Source of the DNA: a virus
DNA: 64,000 bases
Reading direction: 5' to 3' (one strand)
IMG/VR virus record: IMGVR_UViG_3300030202_003452
Coordinates: 43,261-107,260 of that record
Shown here: positions 1 through 10,720 of the stretch, in pieces
Layout of the letters: each line of letters begins with the position of its first letter
Numbering within the stretch: the first letter of the stretch is position 1
Program-made: the position numbers and the translations under genes
The notes under the pieces: model-generated
What the model saw: the letters and a program-made list of their open reading frames with translations, nothing else
Told to the model about the DNA's origin: nothing
Databases searched by the model: none

Positions 1-1
1 T

Positions 2-3000
2 CGCTTAAAGACATCTTTCGGTAGTCAGATGGTGTTCTTTGCAAATGATGAGCCGAATCGTTACTATGATTTGGTTTTTGAGACTGATGAGAACTACGAG
101 AATCTTAAAAAATTATATCTTAAAGATGCTCTTGGAAGTGACTCATCACCAATGGATAGATTTACATTTTTGTCATACAAACAACAAATATGGCCAAAGC
201 AAGAGTATGCTTTTCTAGACAAGACAAGGTCTCGAACGTTTTTTGTTAATACCTTCTGGAGAGACGTAAGAACATCTAGAACAGAGACAAATGTTTCAAA
301 CGGTCAAGGAGTTACGGTTCCGTTTCAATCAATGTGGCCACTGGATGCCGCCGCTGATTTTGAAACAAGAAGTGAGCCAAATTTACAAGATAACGTTTAT
401 GCTGCTGGTAACAATCATGCATTTTATTATTATGTTGGTGGTGTATCCGGTTCCGGTGATGGGGGGAGTTCTGGTAAGACCCTCGGTGGCTTCAATACAG
501 GCCAAGATACAGAATCAGGAACGGCAGGTACCCCAAACGCCTCTTTGGGGGGCAGTGGTGTTCTTTGCAATTCATACTCTCAAGTTATGAGAGGAAATTA
601 CATCGCTGGAAGTTCACCGGGCAGTGTCAGCACTCTCAACGGCATTACAGACCCAGGTCAAGCGCTTTCTTCCTCTTGTTATTACGCTAGACGACACACT
701 CTTAACTCAATCACTTCTGTTGTTGGCCCCTCTGGTATGCAAATCGTAGAAACCGGAAGTCAAGCCTCAATTAGCACTGGCTCTTTGTTTGAAGGGATTG
801 CTGCTTGGGATGCTGGTAAGCAGGCAGGGAAGAATCCTTTCTACGATTCTTATGAGGATTACAATCAAAATATACGCCTGAAAGGACAAGGGTACTCAAT
901 TGTTCCTGAATTTAGGATTAGTTCTCACGTTAAAACTTATCAATCCAAAGGTGTTACTGAAGAATTAAAAGAGATTTTTGAACTGTCCGGTGCTTTAGGA
1001 CAGAATACAACCACTAGTGGTTCTTCAACTTTCTATAAAGTCTTGTCGAACAGTGAATTCTTAAAACACTTTGATTTGATCAAGAAAGACCATGAGGATT
1101 TTGCTAATCCAATATCAATTGCATTAAGGTGTAAAGCAGTTAAGAAGTTTCTTCCGTATGAAGGTTTCTACCCAGCACAAAGATGTGTTAATTTGTCACA
1201 GCAATTCTATGATTCTTATGGCGATAAGATCCTTACGTATATCAACGGTGCTCAACAAGATTCTAGTGATAATTTTGCTGTTCAATCAATAATTGAGCCA
1301 CTTTTTGCACCAGGGATACTTTTTAATACAATTAAGTCAGGAGTCGCTTGTGATTATCCGATTATTCTTTCTGATGATATCCATACAGGAAAGGTCAGTT
1401 ATTTAGGTAAAGAATCAAACAAAAGGATCAATTATTTAATCACTGGTTCTGATTATGCTCTTGATCACGATCAGTTGTATTCGGCGTTTATTAGAGTGCC
1501 TTTTGAAGCAATAGTAGAACCAGAAAGATTCCTTGCCGGTCGTGATTTAAGAACAATGGGTCCTCATCCATTTGAACTTGCAGCATCTGACATTTCTGCC
1601 CAATGGTCAGGCGACGGCGACCTTTTATACAAAAAAATGGCAAATAACTTTTTAGCAGAATCTACAGAATTTTTTCTAAAAAATGGGAATATGACAACAA
1701 TCACATCCTTGCCATCAGAAAACCCAGCGTTTGGAAACGCAGAGTCTGGCTCTTTCTATGCCATGAGAGTCAAAATGAGAAGGACAAGAAACAAACCAAA
1801 TGATTTTCTTCCTGGTTTTGGAGCAGATAAAGTTATTCCGCCCCAGGATCTCTATCCAAGATTTGATGTTAGAGAGAACTTTACAATGTATTCTCGACCA
1901 TCTGCTTTTAGTCCTCCAACTTGGGGCGGTGATGGAACTGGTAGTTATGGAACCACCAATCAGTTTACCATTAATGGGTCGGATTCTATGTGGGGATATA
2001 ATTTCCCTTATACTGCACCATATTATCACGGGGAGGGTTGGGCAGACCTGATTTTTAGACCTTCTGAAACTAAAAAATATACTGTTGATGAAATAATTGC
2101 ATCGGCTTCTCTCTACCCTTACTATACAAGGTTTTGGTGGAACGGAACACAAGATGCATTACGTGACCTGTCTGGATATAGTGGATCTGAAGGAACAGCA
2201 TTGCCATGGTCACAACCCCTGGATATTGCTGCTGGGGCATATACTCAATATGATAAATCTCCGTGGTTCACTTTAATCTCATCCTCTGCTAATATTATAC
2301 AGGGTGAGCAAATGGCAGATACACAGAATTACGCAGCCAGTTTCAATTGGGGTGATGGTCTACCATTTGCCTCAAATTACCCAACAAGGGTTGCGTATGC
2401 GAATTACCCAAGTCAATATGCAATACAACATCCATATTATATAAATTATAATGCAATGCAAATGAATTCAAGTGTAAATTTGTTTGGTAAAGGAACCGCT
2501 CGTGTTATAACATCAGAAGAAGGTGATGAGCAAATTATTGATATTAACACCGAAGCCACAAGCGGAAGAAAAACACGTTGGATTATTCAACCAAAATTTG
2601 AAACTCCAATGCTAAATTTTAACTCCTACACAGATCTTACAGCAGATCCAAATCTTACTTGCCCAACCTTTGCTTCAGAATCGGTACCTCGAGGAATGTG
2701 GCATCAATATGGTCAAATTGAAGAAGATCCCTCAAGAGGAGTTTTCTTAGAAATCTCTGATATCCCACCAACATGGTGGAAAGGCGCCCTCGGTGTTAAT
2801 CAGGGTATTCAAAATAAATATATTAAGTCTCTCGCTGACCTTTGCGGTTTTTCAAAGGAACCAGTTCGATTAGGAGAAGTTGGTCAAGCAAAAGAAATAT
2901 CAGAGGCCGTTGTGGCAGTGCCTTTTATTGAACAAGATGGAACTCGTAAGTTCTTCAGTCTCCCTAGGATTGACATCACAACAGCACTTGATCGTATAAG

Positions 3001-3835
3001 AAACGAAAAAAGAATGTCATTTGTAGAGCCTCCAAATGTTGGGGACACTGTTTTGGAGATGGTGCGCAATATGCAAAAGTATGTTTTCCCACCGTCCATG
3101 GACTTTGTAAAAAATGAAGAAATCGATCCATTTGCAATGTACATTTTCGAATTTAAGCACGTTCTTGACAAACAAGATCTTGCTGACATGTGGCAGAACT
3201 TGCCTCCAAAAATTGGACGGTCTTTTGAAGAGGCAGAGGCGACCATTGGACACCCTCTTGTTGCTGAAGAACTTCTTGGCGGTGGTGCTGTAATCCAAGC
3301 CGACAAAATCAGAAAAAATATACAAACAAATCTTGATAGCAAAATTCAGTGGATGATTTTCAAGGCAAAGAAAAGAGCAAGGACAAATTATTTTGACAAA
3401 GTTGTTGCCAAGAAAGGTGGTACCATGGATAGTTCTGTTGTTTCTGTTGAAAACTCAAGCACAAGTGAACTTGGTGATGATATGGGTGTCACGTACAATT
3501 GGCCTTACGATTTCTTTTCGCTAGTAGAACTAGTTAAAATAGATGCGGAAGTCAATCTCGGAAACCTCCCTCCACCGGTGGATAATAATATAATGCAAGA
3601 AATAGCAGCCGAAGTTCCAAACAGCGTAAAGCAAAAAGCAATTACCAATCCTACCGGGCTGATGAGCGCAGACAACCCTGGGTCTCTTGCGACAAATATT
3701 GCGGAGCAAAATGCGAGCACACCTGGGTTTTCTGAGGCTGGCTCATCTGGAGAGATTGACCCATCTGATATTTCAGGACCTGGTGGTGGCTCTGGTCCTG
3801 GATTTAACAGCGGCGGCGGAGGATTTGGATTTTGA
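2..3835 (+). CDS. Large virion protein, 5' end outside window
   Basis: The frame is open from base 2. The residues before the first ATG (base 29) read as ordinary protein (RLKTSFGSQ), so the gene almost certainly starts upstream; about 1,277 residues are present. No enzymatic motif is visible. The protein is rich in Gly, Ser, Thr and aromatic residues, as in beta-rich virion proteins, and ends in a glycine-rich tail (GGGGFGF). Its stop overlaps the next gene's TTG start. It heads a block of seven large virion-type genes. A baseplate or tail-tip role is inferred from context only; the size exceeds most T4 wedge proteins. Confidence 0.75.
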   Translation, partial: RLKTSFGSQMVFFANDEPNRYYDLVFETDENYENLKKLYLKDALGSDSSPMDRFTFLSYKQQIWPKQEYAFLDKTRSRTFFVNTFWRDVRTSRTETNVSNGQGVTVPFQSMWPLDAAADFETRSEPNLQDNVYAAGNNHAFYYYVGGVSGSGDGGSSGKTLGGFNTGQDTESGTAGTPNASLGGSGVLCNSYSQVMRGNYIAGSSPGSVSTLNGITDPGQALSSSCYYARRHTLNSITSVVGPSGMQIVETGSQASISTGSLFEGIAAWDAGKQAGKNPFYDSYEDYNQNIRLKGQGYSIVPEFRISSHVKTYQSKGVTEELKEIFELSGALGQNTTTSGSSTFYKVLSNSEFLKHFDLIKKDHEDFANPISIALRCKAVKKFLPYEGFYPAQRCVNLSQQFYDSYGDKILTYINGAQQDSSDNFAVQSIIEPLFAPGILFNTIKSGVACDYPIILSDDIHTGKVSYLGKESNKRINYLITGSDYALDHDQLYSAFIRVPFEAIVEPERFLAGRDLRTMGPHPFELAASDISAQWSGDGDLLYKKMANNFLAESTEFFLKNGNMTTITSLPSENPAFGNAESGSFYAMRVKMRRTRNKPNDFLPGFGADKVIPPQDLYPRFDVRENFTMYSRPSAFSPPTWGGDGTGSYGTTNQFTINGSDSMWGYNFPYTAPYYHGEGWADLIFRPSETKKYTVDEIIASASLYPYYTRFWWNGTQDALRDLSGYSGSEGTALPWSQPLDIAAGAYTQYDKSPWFTLISSSANIIQGEQMADTQNYAASFNWGDGLPFASNYPTRVAYANYPSQYAIQHPYYINYNAMQMNSSVNLFGKGTARVITSEEGDEQIIDINTEATSGRKTRWIIQPKFETPMLNFNSYTDLTADPNLTCPTFASESVPRGMWHQYGQIEEDPSRGVFLEISDIPPTWWKGALGVNQGIQNKYIKSLADLCGFSKEPVRLGEVGQAKEISEAVVAVPFIEQDGTRKFFSLPRIDITTALDRIRNEKRMSFVEPPNVGDTVLEMVRNMQKYVFPPSMDFVKNEEIDPFAMYIFEFKHVLDKQDLADMWQNLPPKIGRSFEEAEATIGHPLVAEELLGGGAVIQADKIRKNIQTNLDSKIQWMIFKAKKRARTNYFDKVVAKKGGTMDSSVVSVENSSTSELGDDMGVTYNWPYDFFSLVELVKIDAEVNLGNLPPPVDNNIMQEIAAEVPNSVKQKAITNPTGLMSADNPGSLATNIAEQNASTPGFSEAGSSGEIDPSDISGPGGGSGPGFNSGGGGFGF

Positions 3836-4797
3836 CAACATTTTTTGACAAAAAGCAAGATGTTATTTCGATTGAACTAACTCCATACGGTCGCCACCTT
3901 CTTTCTCTTGGGAGACTGAAGCCTGCTTACTATGCATTCTTTGATGATGATATTCTTTATGATGCTGCCGCTGGTGGATTTACCGAGGACAATACTGCCA
4001 TCAGAAAAAGAATTATCGAAGAAACACCGCGCTTAAGACCACAAAGAGACATTGATTCACCTGCTGGAACTATAACACAGTCAGAAAACTATTTATCAGT
4101 TAAAAAAATTAGAAGACCTAGTACGCAACAGAGGGTCCATTTTTTAACTGAACCTTTGGGGACTTCCGATGCGGCAAAAGATGAGCCTCCAAGGTTTAAA
4201 ACATCTTTTATTCAAGGAAAAATAACAGGCAGCGTACACACTACATTAACTGGGTCATACTACGAAAAGCACATTACGCAAATTAATTGTGACTTAGAGT
4301 ACACGATGAGCCTTGGCAACACAGCAAATGATCCAAAAGTAAGAGGTCGTTTGTCAAGCCTGAATAAATCGGTTAGCGATATTAAGCCTGACAATACATA
4401 TATAAAAATTGACGACGAACAAATACTTGTTGAATTACTTGAACTAAATGGGTTTAGATTTAAAGATGGCCTTGAGGTAGAAGTTTTTTTGTATGACGAT
4501 GTTTCTGGTAATGAGACTCTTAGGCCACTTAAGTTCTTACCAGAACAAAAAAGCATTGTTAATGACCTAATGATAGACCCAGTACCAACTTTAGTTGATC
4601 CTTCCCCTGATTATGTTGAGCACTATTTTAATTTCTTGACAGATAATCAGATACCCGAAAGAGACATCTGCGACGGACTTGAGAACTTAAAGTCAAAAGA
4701 CATATTTATTGACACGGAACTTGACTGTCCAGATAGAGAGGCCATTGATTTTGACATTTATGGAACAAGAGTTACTGATGTGGAGGTTTGCGACTGA
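3832..4797 (+). CDS. Virion protein with 'LTxxGRxxL' N-terminal domain
   Basis: 321 residues from a TTG start that overlaps the previous stop by four bases; GGAGG at 3818-3822 sits nine bases upstream and supports this start. The N-terminus (SIELTPYGRHLLSLG, then YYAFFDDDILYD) matches in spacing the start of the protein at 9761 (DVVLTDHGRKVLAKG, then KFALADEEIDYSLY), so the two share a related N-terminal domain. The remainder is unrelated to anything I can name. No signal peptide or membrane segment. It is translationally coupled to both neighbours, which suggests one tail or baseplate substructure. The exact role is unknown. Confidence 0.7.
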   Translation: MTTFFDKKQDVISIELTPYGRHLLSLGRLKPAYYAFFDDDILYDAAAGGFTEDNTAIRKRIIEETPRLRPQRDIDSPAGTITQSENYLSVKKIRRPSTQQRVHFLTEPLGTSDAAKDEPPRFKTSFIQGKITGSVHTTLTGSYYEKHITQINCDLEYTMSLGNTANDPKVRGRLSSLNKSVSDIKPDNTYIKIDDEQILVELLELNGFRFKDGLEVEVFLYDDVSGNETLRPLKFLPEQKSIVNDLMIDPVPTLVDPSPDYVEHYFNFLTDNQIPERDICDGLENLKSKDIFIDTELDCPDREAIDFDIYGTRVTDVEVCD

Positions 4798-7700
4798 TGT
4801 CAAATGAATTAGTGGGATTAGAAAATGTACCAAACTGTTATATTTCCAGAATAGTTTTGGATGACAATACAACCAAGTCTTTTACATGCTCGGTTAACTT
4901 GGAAGTATTCGATGTCAATGAAGGCGACAGAACTATTTGGGGATACAATTCTTTATTTTCAGACTTTCTTAAAGTTGCCTTAATTGAGACAAGAAGAACA
5001 CCTCTGGCTCAGCGTTTAACTAATGGAAGTACTTCACCACTGCCGTCAAAAATAAAACAAAGCCCATTCTTTGATGAAACCTCAAAGATCCATATCGCAT
5101 CAATTAAGGAGTTTACCAAACTAAATGGTGCTTATGTAAAAAAAATTAAGTTTCAAGTACCAATCAATTCAGAGAATTTATCTGTTTTTGCTGTTTGTTA
5201 TATTGACACAAAAGGACTTAGTAATTTTTTACAACTTGATATGACTGGTGAGTTATCTCATTACCACGGAGCAGTAGCATCCGAGAAAGTTCTTGTTGAT
5301 GGAGATACTATCAAGTCCTCTACGGTCTTCTATAAGCCTGATGATGCGGTCTGGACAGGTCCCGTTCATCAACATGACGGAATGTATATGGAAGGCTCTA
5401 AGCATACAACAGAACCCCATAACGTGCTCCGAGTTGGAACCGTTCAAAACCTAAAACTAATAGATCGAAGAGGAAAGAATTTTTCTGATAGACAGCAAGA
5501 CTCAATCAAAAACAACCCAGTAATCAGCAATCTTCATTTGTCTGTTAATAACAATGATGATTTAAATGGATTGTTCTTTGTCAATATGAAACAGTTATTG
5601 CTTACGAGAACAAAACTAGGTAAAAAAATAGCAAATTTGAGTGCGAGAATGTTCAACGACTTTCTGATGCAGATTCAAATCTCACAATTAATTGTTAAGA
5701 GATTTAACTCCAACATTAGATTAGTCAAGGGCAAGATGGGAACCTTCCAGAAAAGCACAATCAATACAAAAAAAAGTGACATAATTGCCGCCTCTATAGA
5801 CTTGGCACCTTATTCTCTAAGGTCCCAGGAACTATTGAAGGAAAGGCATTTGTTTACCAATAGAAACATTAGAGCATTTGAGTTTACCGATGACTCTAAA
5901 ACAAGAAAAAATAAGGGTAATTTTAAATACTCAGTCGAATTAACAATTAAAGATAAATCACAAGAATACATCGATAACATAATTTTACAACTTCGCTCCT
6001 CTTTGAGTAGCATGAAGGAGATTCACTACACCTTAACCAGAGAAAATTCTTACGATTATGAGATGAGAAAGTTAAGAGATGGAGTCACTGTTCCTGCCGA
6101 TGTTACCGGTATTATAGAGACCTACTACAACACCCTTCAGTATTTTAAAGATTTCGACGACACAGAGAAAAGCAGACTTATTGACGAAAAAATTAAAGGT
6201 TTCTCTGTTGCCTCTTATAATCCAACGACATCTGAAAAATTTGTTACTGATTTGAACAACTTAAGTAGTCTCATGTTTGAACGCTTTGGTGTTTTAAACA
6301 AATACAATTACAAAACACCAAAAACAACCAAAAAGAGTTTTATACCAGCCCGTATTTTCCTTAAGAAAACTTTTGAGGACAATATAAACTTCTTCAAGTA
6401 TAGTCGTTCATACAATTATATAAAACCGTATACGACAAAGGGAATACCCGTGTTAACCACAAAGGACATTTTAGACAGAGGGAACGAAGAACTTGATAGA
6501 TATTTTTACAGAAATCAATTCCAAGGTAATAACGTTGTTGCAGAAGAACTAAGGTCTCTCCCGCCAGAAATGATCTCTGCCTTGGCCAATCTTGATCCAA
6601 CAAAGGTATCTTATTTTTCACCTCTGTCTTTAGAATACAAAGATGAGACTGTCCCAATGAAAAGCATTCAGAGCGTGGATCTCATGAGGGTAAATTCTGC
6701 TGTCGCCGGTGCAAAAGAGATCTCATCCAAAATAAGATCTACTCACAGTCAAACACATACAAATCGCACAAAAGTTGGAACTACAAACAACCATAATCTT
6801 CAACAAAACTTTTTAAACGAGTTTGGTGTTTCCTCAGTACAGACTGAAGTATTGGACACCTCTAGTAAGAATGAGGAAGAGGTCCAAAGAAGCCTGATAG
6901 AGAGTTTTTATTACTTAGGTGAAAACTCTGAGTTTGTCAATGTTGATGACAATTACACCCCACCTGGAACACAAAATACCAAACAAGCATCGGATCAAAT
7001 TGATCTCGCATTCTCCAATAATTCTGGTGCCAGTAATGAAAGGGAAGGGGGATCTAGTGCGTACAATTATGGTAGTCCAAATAATCTTATCTCTCACATG
7101 TTAAATTCTCAAAGAATTACTGTTGAAGATGTAGATAAAATGGCAGCCCAAATGAAGGCTTTGGTTAATTCAAGATCTGCTGCTGTAAAAAACAACGTCC
7201 TACAGTCACCGATTGATCCTTTGAGTTCAACAATAACCCTAAACACATATGAGATTGTTTTCAAAACTCTTCAAGTGATTGAAAAAATTACTGGCTTTGC
7301 CACTGATTCAAATGGCGTAGAGATCGTAACACAGCCGATTTTTGAAATGCTAGGGACATCAGATGTGACAGATGACTCGACTCTTTTATGTAGAATGAGA
7401 TATTATGAGGATGCCCCAATGAATCTTGGACCAAAGGCTGATTTAATGTTTCCGGTCCGCAACCAGACATTTATTGTATCAAACAGGGATTTGTCTGTGC
7501 CTGAGTACAATGAAACACCAACATTAGTCATTCCTGATCTTTCTATTGTAATATCTCCGGTTGTAAAATATTCTACCACAAACATAGTTACTCAGAGATT
7601 AGATGGTACTTATATTGATACCACAAAGGCAATCGGAACTATTCGAATAGCAAACCAGAGAGTTGGATCTAGAGTTACAAACAGAGGCCAGATAACTGAT

Positions 7701-7826
7701 TCTTCCGCCACTAGAAGACAGAGGCGCACAACCAGAGATACTAGAAACGCTCAAGGGATAACTTCTCCACGCACTGGAGCACCAAGATCAAGTGGTGGCG
7801 GTAGAAGCGGCGGAGGAGGATACTAA
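4797..7826 (+). CDS. Large virion protein with Gly-rich C-terminus
   Basis: 1009 residues beginning MSNELVGLENVPN. An in-frame TTG at 4788 exists, but GGAGG at 4782-4786 lies ten bases before the ATG at 4797, and that ATG overlaps the preceding stop by one base (TGATG), so I take the ATG. Charged, mixed alpha/beta composition without recognisable catalytic motifs. The last 50 residues are Arg/Ser/Thr/Gly rich and end in RSGGGGY, reminiscent of the tail of the first protein in the window. It couples to the next gene through a TAATG overlap. Probably a tail-tip or baseplate component; this is inference from position. Confidence 0.7.
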   Translation: MSNELVGLENVPNCYISRIVLDDNTTKSFTCSVNLEVFDVNEGDRTIWGYNSLFSDFLKVALIETRRTPLAQRLTNGSTSPLPSKIKQSPFFDETSKIHIASIKEFTKLNGAYVKKIKFQVPINSENLSVFAVCYIDTKGLSNFLQLDMTGELSHYHGAVASEKVLVDGDTIKSSTVFYKPDDAVWTGPVHQHDGMYMEGSKHTTEPHNVLRVGTVQNLKLIDRRGKNFSDRQQDSIKNNPVISNLHLSVNNNDDLNGLFFVNMKQLLLTRTKLGKKIANLSARMFNDFLMQIQISQLIVKRFNSNIRLVKGKMGTFQKSTINTKKSDIIAASIDLAPYSLRSQELLKERHLFTNRNIRAFEFTDDSKTRKNKGNFKYSVELTIKDKSQEYIDNIILQLRSSLSSMKEIHYTLTRENSYDYEMRKLRDGVTVPADVTGIIETYYNTLQYFKDFDDTEKSRLIDEKIKGFSVASYNPTTSEKFVTDLNNLSSLMFERFGVLNKYNYKTPKTTKKSFIPARIFLKKTFEDNINFFKYSRSYNYIKPYTTKGIPVLTTKDILDRGNEELDRYFYRNQFQGNNVVAEELRSLPPEMISALANLDPTKVSYFSPLSLEYKDETVPMKSIQSVDLMRVNSAVAGAKEISSKIRSTHSQTHTNRTKVGTTNNHNLQQNFLNEFGVSSVQTEVLDTSSKNEEEVQRSLIESFYYLGENSEFVNVDDNYTPPGTQNTKQASDQIDLAFSNNSGASNEREGGSSAYNYGSPNNLISHMLNSQRITVEDVDKMAAQMKALVNSRSAAVKNNVLQSPIDPLSSTITLNTYEIVFKTLQVIEKITGFATDSNGVEIVTQPIFEMLGTSDVTDDSTLLCRMRYYEDAPMNLGPKADLMFPVRNQTFIVSNRDLSVPEYNETPTLVIPDLSIVISPVVKYSTTNIVTQRLDGTYIDTTKAIGTIRIANQRVGSRVTNRGQITDSSATRRQRRTTRDTRNAQGITSPRTGAPRSSGGGRSGGGGY

Positions 7827-9721
7827 TGCCAAAAGTAAAGATAGCAGAAGCGATACAGGAAAACCTGAAATCTGCCACTGGTTTTGCAAAAGTAGTTGAC
7901 AACTATGACTTTGGTGTCTCTAGAATCAAAGTGATAGATTCTCGATTGTTTAATATGGAATATGGCAACCGTAGAATAAAACAGGAAGATGGGATCATAG
8001 CAGAGGTGCAAACTATTAAGTTGACCACAAAGACCAGTGATTCAATAGAAAACCTAATATCACAAAACTTGACCCTCGACACTGATTACACTGATCACTA
8101 CACCACCTTTCAAGTTCCTCAAAATGCCTTAGATGTACAAGCGATTTCTCTAAACAAGACGATTGCCACATATGATGTGTTTAGTAAATTTAATTTTAAC
8201 TCACCAGAGTATGATAGAATCTCAGTTGATCTTCCAGAGGCAGCACTTCAAGCAGTATTTAATGTACCAGCAGGTGCAGATTTGTCACGCATGATATTAC
8301 CAGGCGGACACCAAGAGGTTAATGACAAACCTTACTATAATGAGATTTCAATTAAGAATAGAGTAGCAAATGACTTCACTAACTTCTTGAGAAAAGTCGG
8401 ATTGTACGAGACAGTATTGAATGACTATCTAGAGGGAGAAAAATCAGAAATATCTTTCAACATACAAAACAACCAGGTTGTTTCCAGCGACACAAGTGTG
8501 CCTATATACAATTTATTAAATTGGGTATACTCCGAATCTTTTGAGTCAGATTTATACTCAGAGAACAGAATAGACGACTCGAACATGATTAAAACGTTTA
8601 AAAGAACCCTGTTTTTGTCTTATGTGAGACAATTATCAAAGAACTTTAGAACATTTAAAGATGTTGTTGCAAATAATGAGTGCTATAAGGAGGACTTTTG
8701 TTATAGTATAGATAAGTACTTAGGTGTCTCAATCGACCCTAAATTACAGCAAATTTACATACCAGCAGAAGATGATATATCAACATTTTTGGACTCACAG
8801 ATAAAATATGGTGAAACCTATGCCTATAAGGGCACCGCACATTACATTATAGTAGGGAATAGTTATCGATACACCAACCTTCGTTTTGTGGAGGACACTG
8901 CTTTAATAGATGTCGTTAATAAGCCAACTGTGGTTATTGTTCCCTTTGAGATGTTCAACCAGACAATTAAAGTTATCCAACCGCCATCGTTACCACCGAA
9001 TGTTCGATTTGTTACAAAAATGAATTCTGAGAATAAAATAAGCATTTATTTGTCTCCAACAAAAGGTCGGATGTTGGGAGAGTTTATCACGGTTCTATCA
9101 GAAGACGACAAGCAACTTCAAGAAATGACAATTAATAGGCAAGAAGGAAAACAATTATTTGAATTTAGCACAAGCCGAGAAGATGGCCTATATGAAATTT
9201 TTAAGACAAAAATCCCGCCAACATCTTATGATGATTTTAGGGACAATAAGTTAATAGAGATAGGTGCCCCTTTTAAAACTGATGATGCAATGTTTGTTGA
9301 TCGAGTGACTCCTAACACTAAATACTACTACATGTTTCGTAAGATAAACGAAAAAGACTTGGTATCAAACCCCTCGCCTATTTTTGAAGTGGAACTATTA
9401 GTCGATGCAGACAATGCCAAAGTTATGGTAAATAAATATGAGTTTCCAAAGCAAGAGACGTATCAATTGTCGAAGACTTTCAAAAGCCTCTTTCAGGTAA
9501 CCCCGGTCATTGAACAAACTTTATTTGAGGAAGAACAGGATGTTTTGTTCAATAAAGATACTTATAAGGGGACGATTGATCGATTAAAGTTGGGAGTTGC
9601 TCAGGAATCTGTTTGGGGAAAGAGGTTTAAAATACGAGTTAAATCTACAACAACAGGTAAAATAATTGATTATAACGTAAATTTTAAATTGAAGAAAAAT
9701 AAATCAGAAGAAGAATTCTAA
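7826..9721 (+). CDS. Virion protein, possible FnIII-like segment near C-terminus
   Basis: 631 residues; the ATG overlaps the preceding stop by one base and is preceded by a strong GGCGGAGGAGG purine run. The segment around residues 490-535 (TPNTKYYYMFRKIN, then VSNPSPIFEVELL) has the look of a fibronectin-type-III strand pair, a module common in phage tail proteins. The rest is unrecognised, with no transmembrane segments. It closes the first set of translationally coupled genes. A promoter-like CTATTTATT box follows directly downstream, so transcription probably restarts before the next gene. Structural role inferred. Confidence 0.65.
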   Translation: MPKVKIAEAIQENLKSATGFAKVVDNYDFGVSRIKVIDSRLFNMEYGNRRIKQEDGIIAEVQTIKLTTKTSDSIENLISQNLTLDTDYTDHYTTFQVPQNALDVQAISLNKTIATYDVFSKFNFNSPEYDRISVDLPEAALQAVFNVPAGADLSRMILPGGHQEVNDKPYYNEISIKNRVANDFTNFLRKVGLYETVLNDYLEGEKSEISFNIQNNQVVSSDTSVPIYNLLNWVYSESFESDLYSENRIDDSNMIKTFKRTLFLSYVRQLSKNFRTFKDVVANNECYKEDFCYSIDKYLGVSIDPKLQQIYIPAEDDISTFLDSQIKYGETYAYKGTAHYIIVGNSYRYTNLRFVEDTALIDVVNKPTVVIVPFEMFNQTIKVIQPPSLPPNVRFVTKMNSENKISIYLSPTKGRMLGEFITVLSEDDKQLQEMTINRQEGKQLFEFSTSREDGLYEIFKTKIPPTSYDDFRDNKLIEIGAPFKTDDAMFVDRVTPNTKYYYMFRKINEKDLVSNPSPIFEVELLVDADNAKVMVNKYEFPKQETYQLSKTFKSLFQVTPVIEQTLFEEEQDVLFNKDTYKGTIDRLKLGVAQESVWGKRFKIRVKSTTTGKIIDYNVNFKLKKNKSEEEF

Positions 9722-9728
9722 GTTAATT

Positions 9729-9737
9729 CTATTTATT
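9729..9737 (+). promoter_or_regulatory. Putative late promoter box CTATTTATT
   Basis: A copy of the recurrent CTATTTA(N)T box, ending 23 bases before the ATG at 9761 in a 39-base gap. The same box precedes at least nine other virion genes here. Assignment as a late-promoter -10 element is inference from recurrence and position. Confidence 0.45.
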
Positions 9738-9760
9738 AAAGATGTAATGGGAGTTATTAA

Positions 9761-10711
9761 ATGGCCTTTTTAGACAACAGCGGCGACATTATTCTAGATG
9801 TCGTACTTACAGACCACGGAAGAAAAGTTTTAGCAAAGGGTGACGGTTCATTCCAGATCACAAAATTTGCTCTTGCGGATGAAGAGATTGACTACTCTCT
9901 TTACAACAAGAATCACCCTAGTGGTAGTTCTTACTATGATCTTTCAATCCTTCAAACACCTATACTGGAGGCATTCACAAACAACGCATCTAGCGTTAAG
10001 ACTAGGCTTTTAACTTATGATAATCTTGAGTTACTGTTTTTGCCTGTTTGTGTTCTTAATGAAAGAAACAATAACACCAAGCGACACTCGACAAAGAATG
10101 CTTTTTTGATCGCGGTTAATGCAGAAACTGAAGACAATGATGGAAGTACTTCAACCACTACTGGTGTTGCCGTGAGTGCGGATGGTGCAATTGTCCAAGG
10201 TTTCCTTCGCGGAGAGACTCTCGCTAGCGAAAACTATATTCAAGTTGATCAAGGGCTTAACACCACTGAAATTTCTCCAAAGAGAAAACTTGACGACGAA
10301 TTGAAAGAGACCAGTTATATCATACAGATGGACAATAGACTAGGTAAATTAACTGATCGTGAAGGTACCGAGGCTACCCCTGATTATATAGACGATGACA
10401 ACGTTGCATACTATACCGTAGATCTTGGAGATACTTTTGTAACTGAGATTCTTGAGGATGGGAATGTAACAACTGAGGCAATTAGTGGACCAAGAGGTAC
10501 CCGTGTATCATTTAAGATCAAGTCTTCAATGGACACAAATACAAGTTCTTACCTATTTACTGAACTAGGCGGAACTGATACTTTGGCTAACAGAACACCT
10601 GGTGGTGCTGGTACTAGTAATGTTCGTTTCATCGACACAAATGTTAGAATTACCGGTGTTAAAACAGGTGGTTTCTTAGACGTACCAGTACGGTACATTA
10701 GACTTCAATAA
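9761..10711 (+). CDS. Virion protein, paralogue of the 3832 gene in its N-terminal domain
   Basis: 316 residues starting MAFLDNSGD, with a purine-rich RBS (ATGGGAG) upstream. The first 50 residues carry the LTDHGRKVLAKG pattern followed by KFALADEEIDYSLY, aligning with the N-terminus of the protein at 3832. The remainder is Asn/Thr/Ser rich and predicted beta-rich, as expected of a virion protein. It is the first gene after a putative late promoter and is followed nine bases later by the 10721 gene. The exact virion location is unknown. Confidence 0.7.
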   Translation: MAFLDNSGDIILDVVLTDHGRKVLAKGDGSFQITKFALADEEIDYSLYNKNHPSGSSYYDLSILQTPILEAFTNNASSVKTRLLTYDNLELLFLPVCVLNERNNNTKRHSTKNAFLIAVNAETEDNDGSTSTTTGVAVSADGAIVQGFLRGETLASENYIQVDQGLNTTEISPKRKLDDELKETSYIIQMDNRLGKLTDREGTEATPDYIDDDNVAYYTVDLGDTFVTEILEDGNVTTEAISGPRGTRVSFKIKSSMDTNTSSYLFTELGGTDTLANRTPGGAGTSNVRFIDTNVRITGVKTGGFLDVPVRYIRLQ

Positions 10712-10720
10712 GGATAGAAA

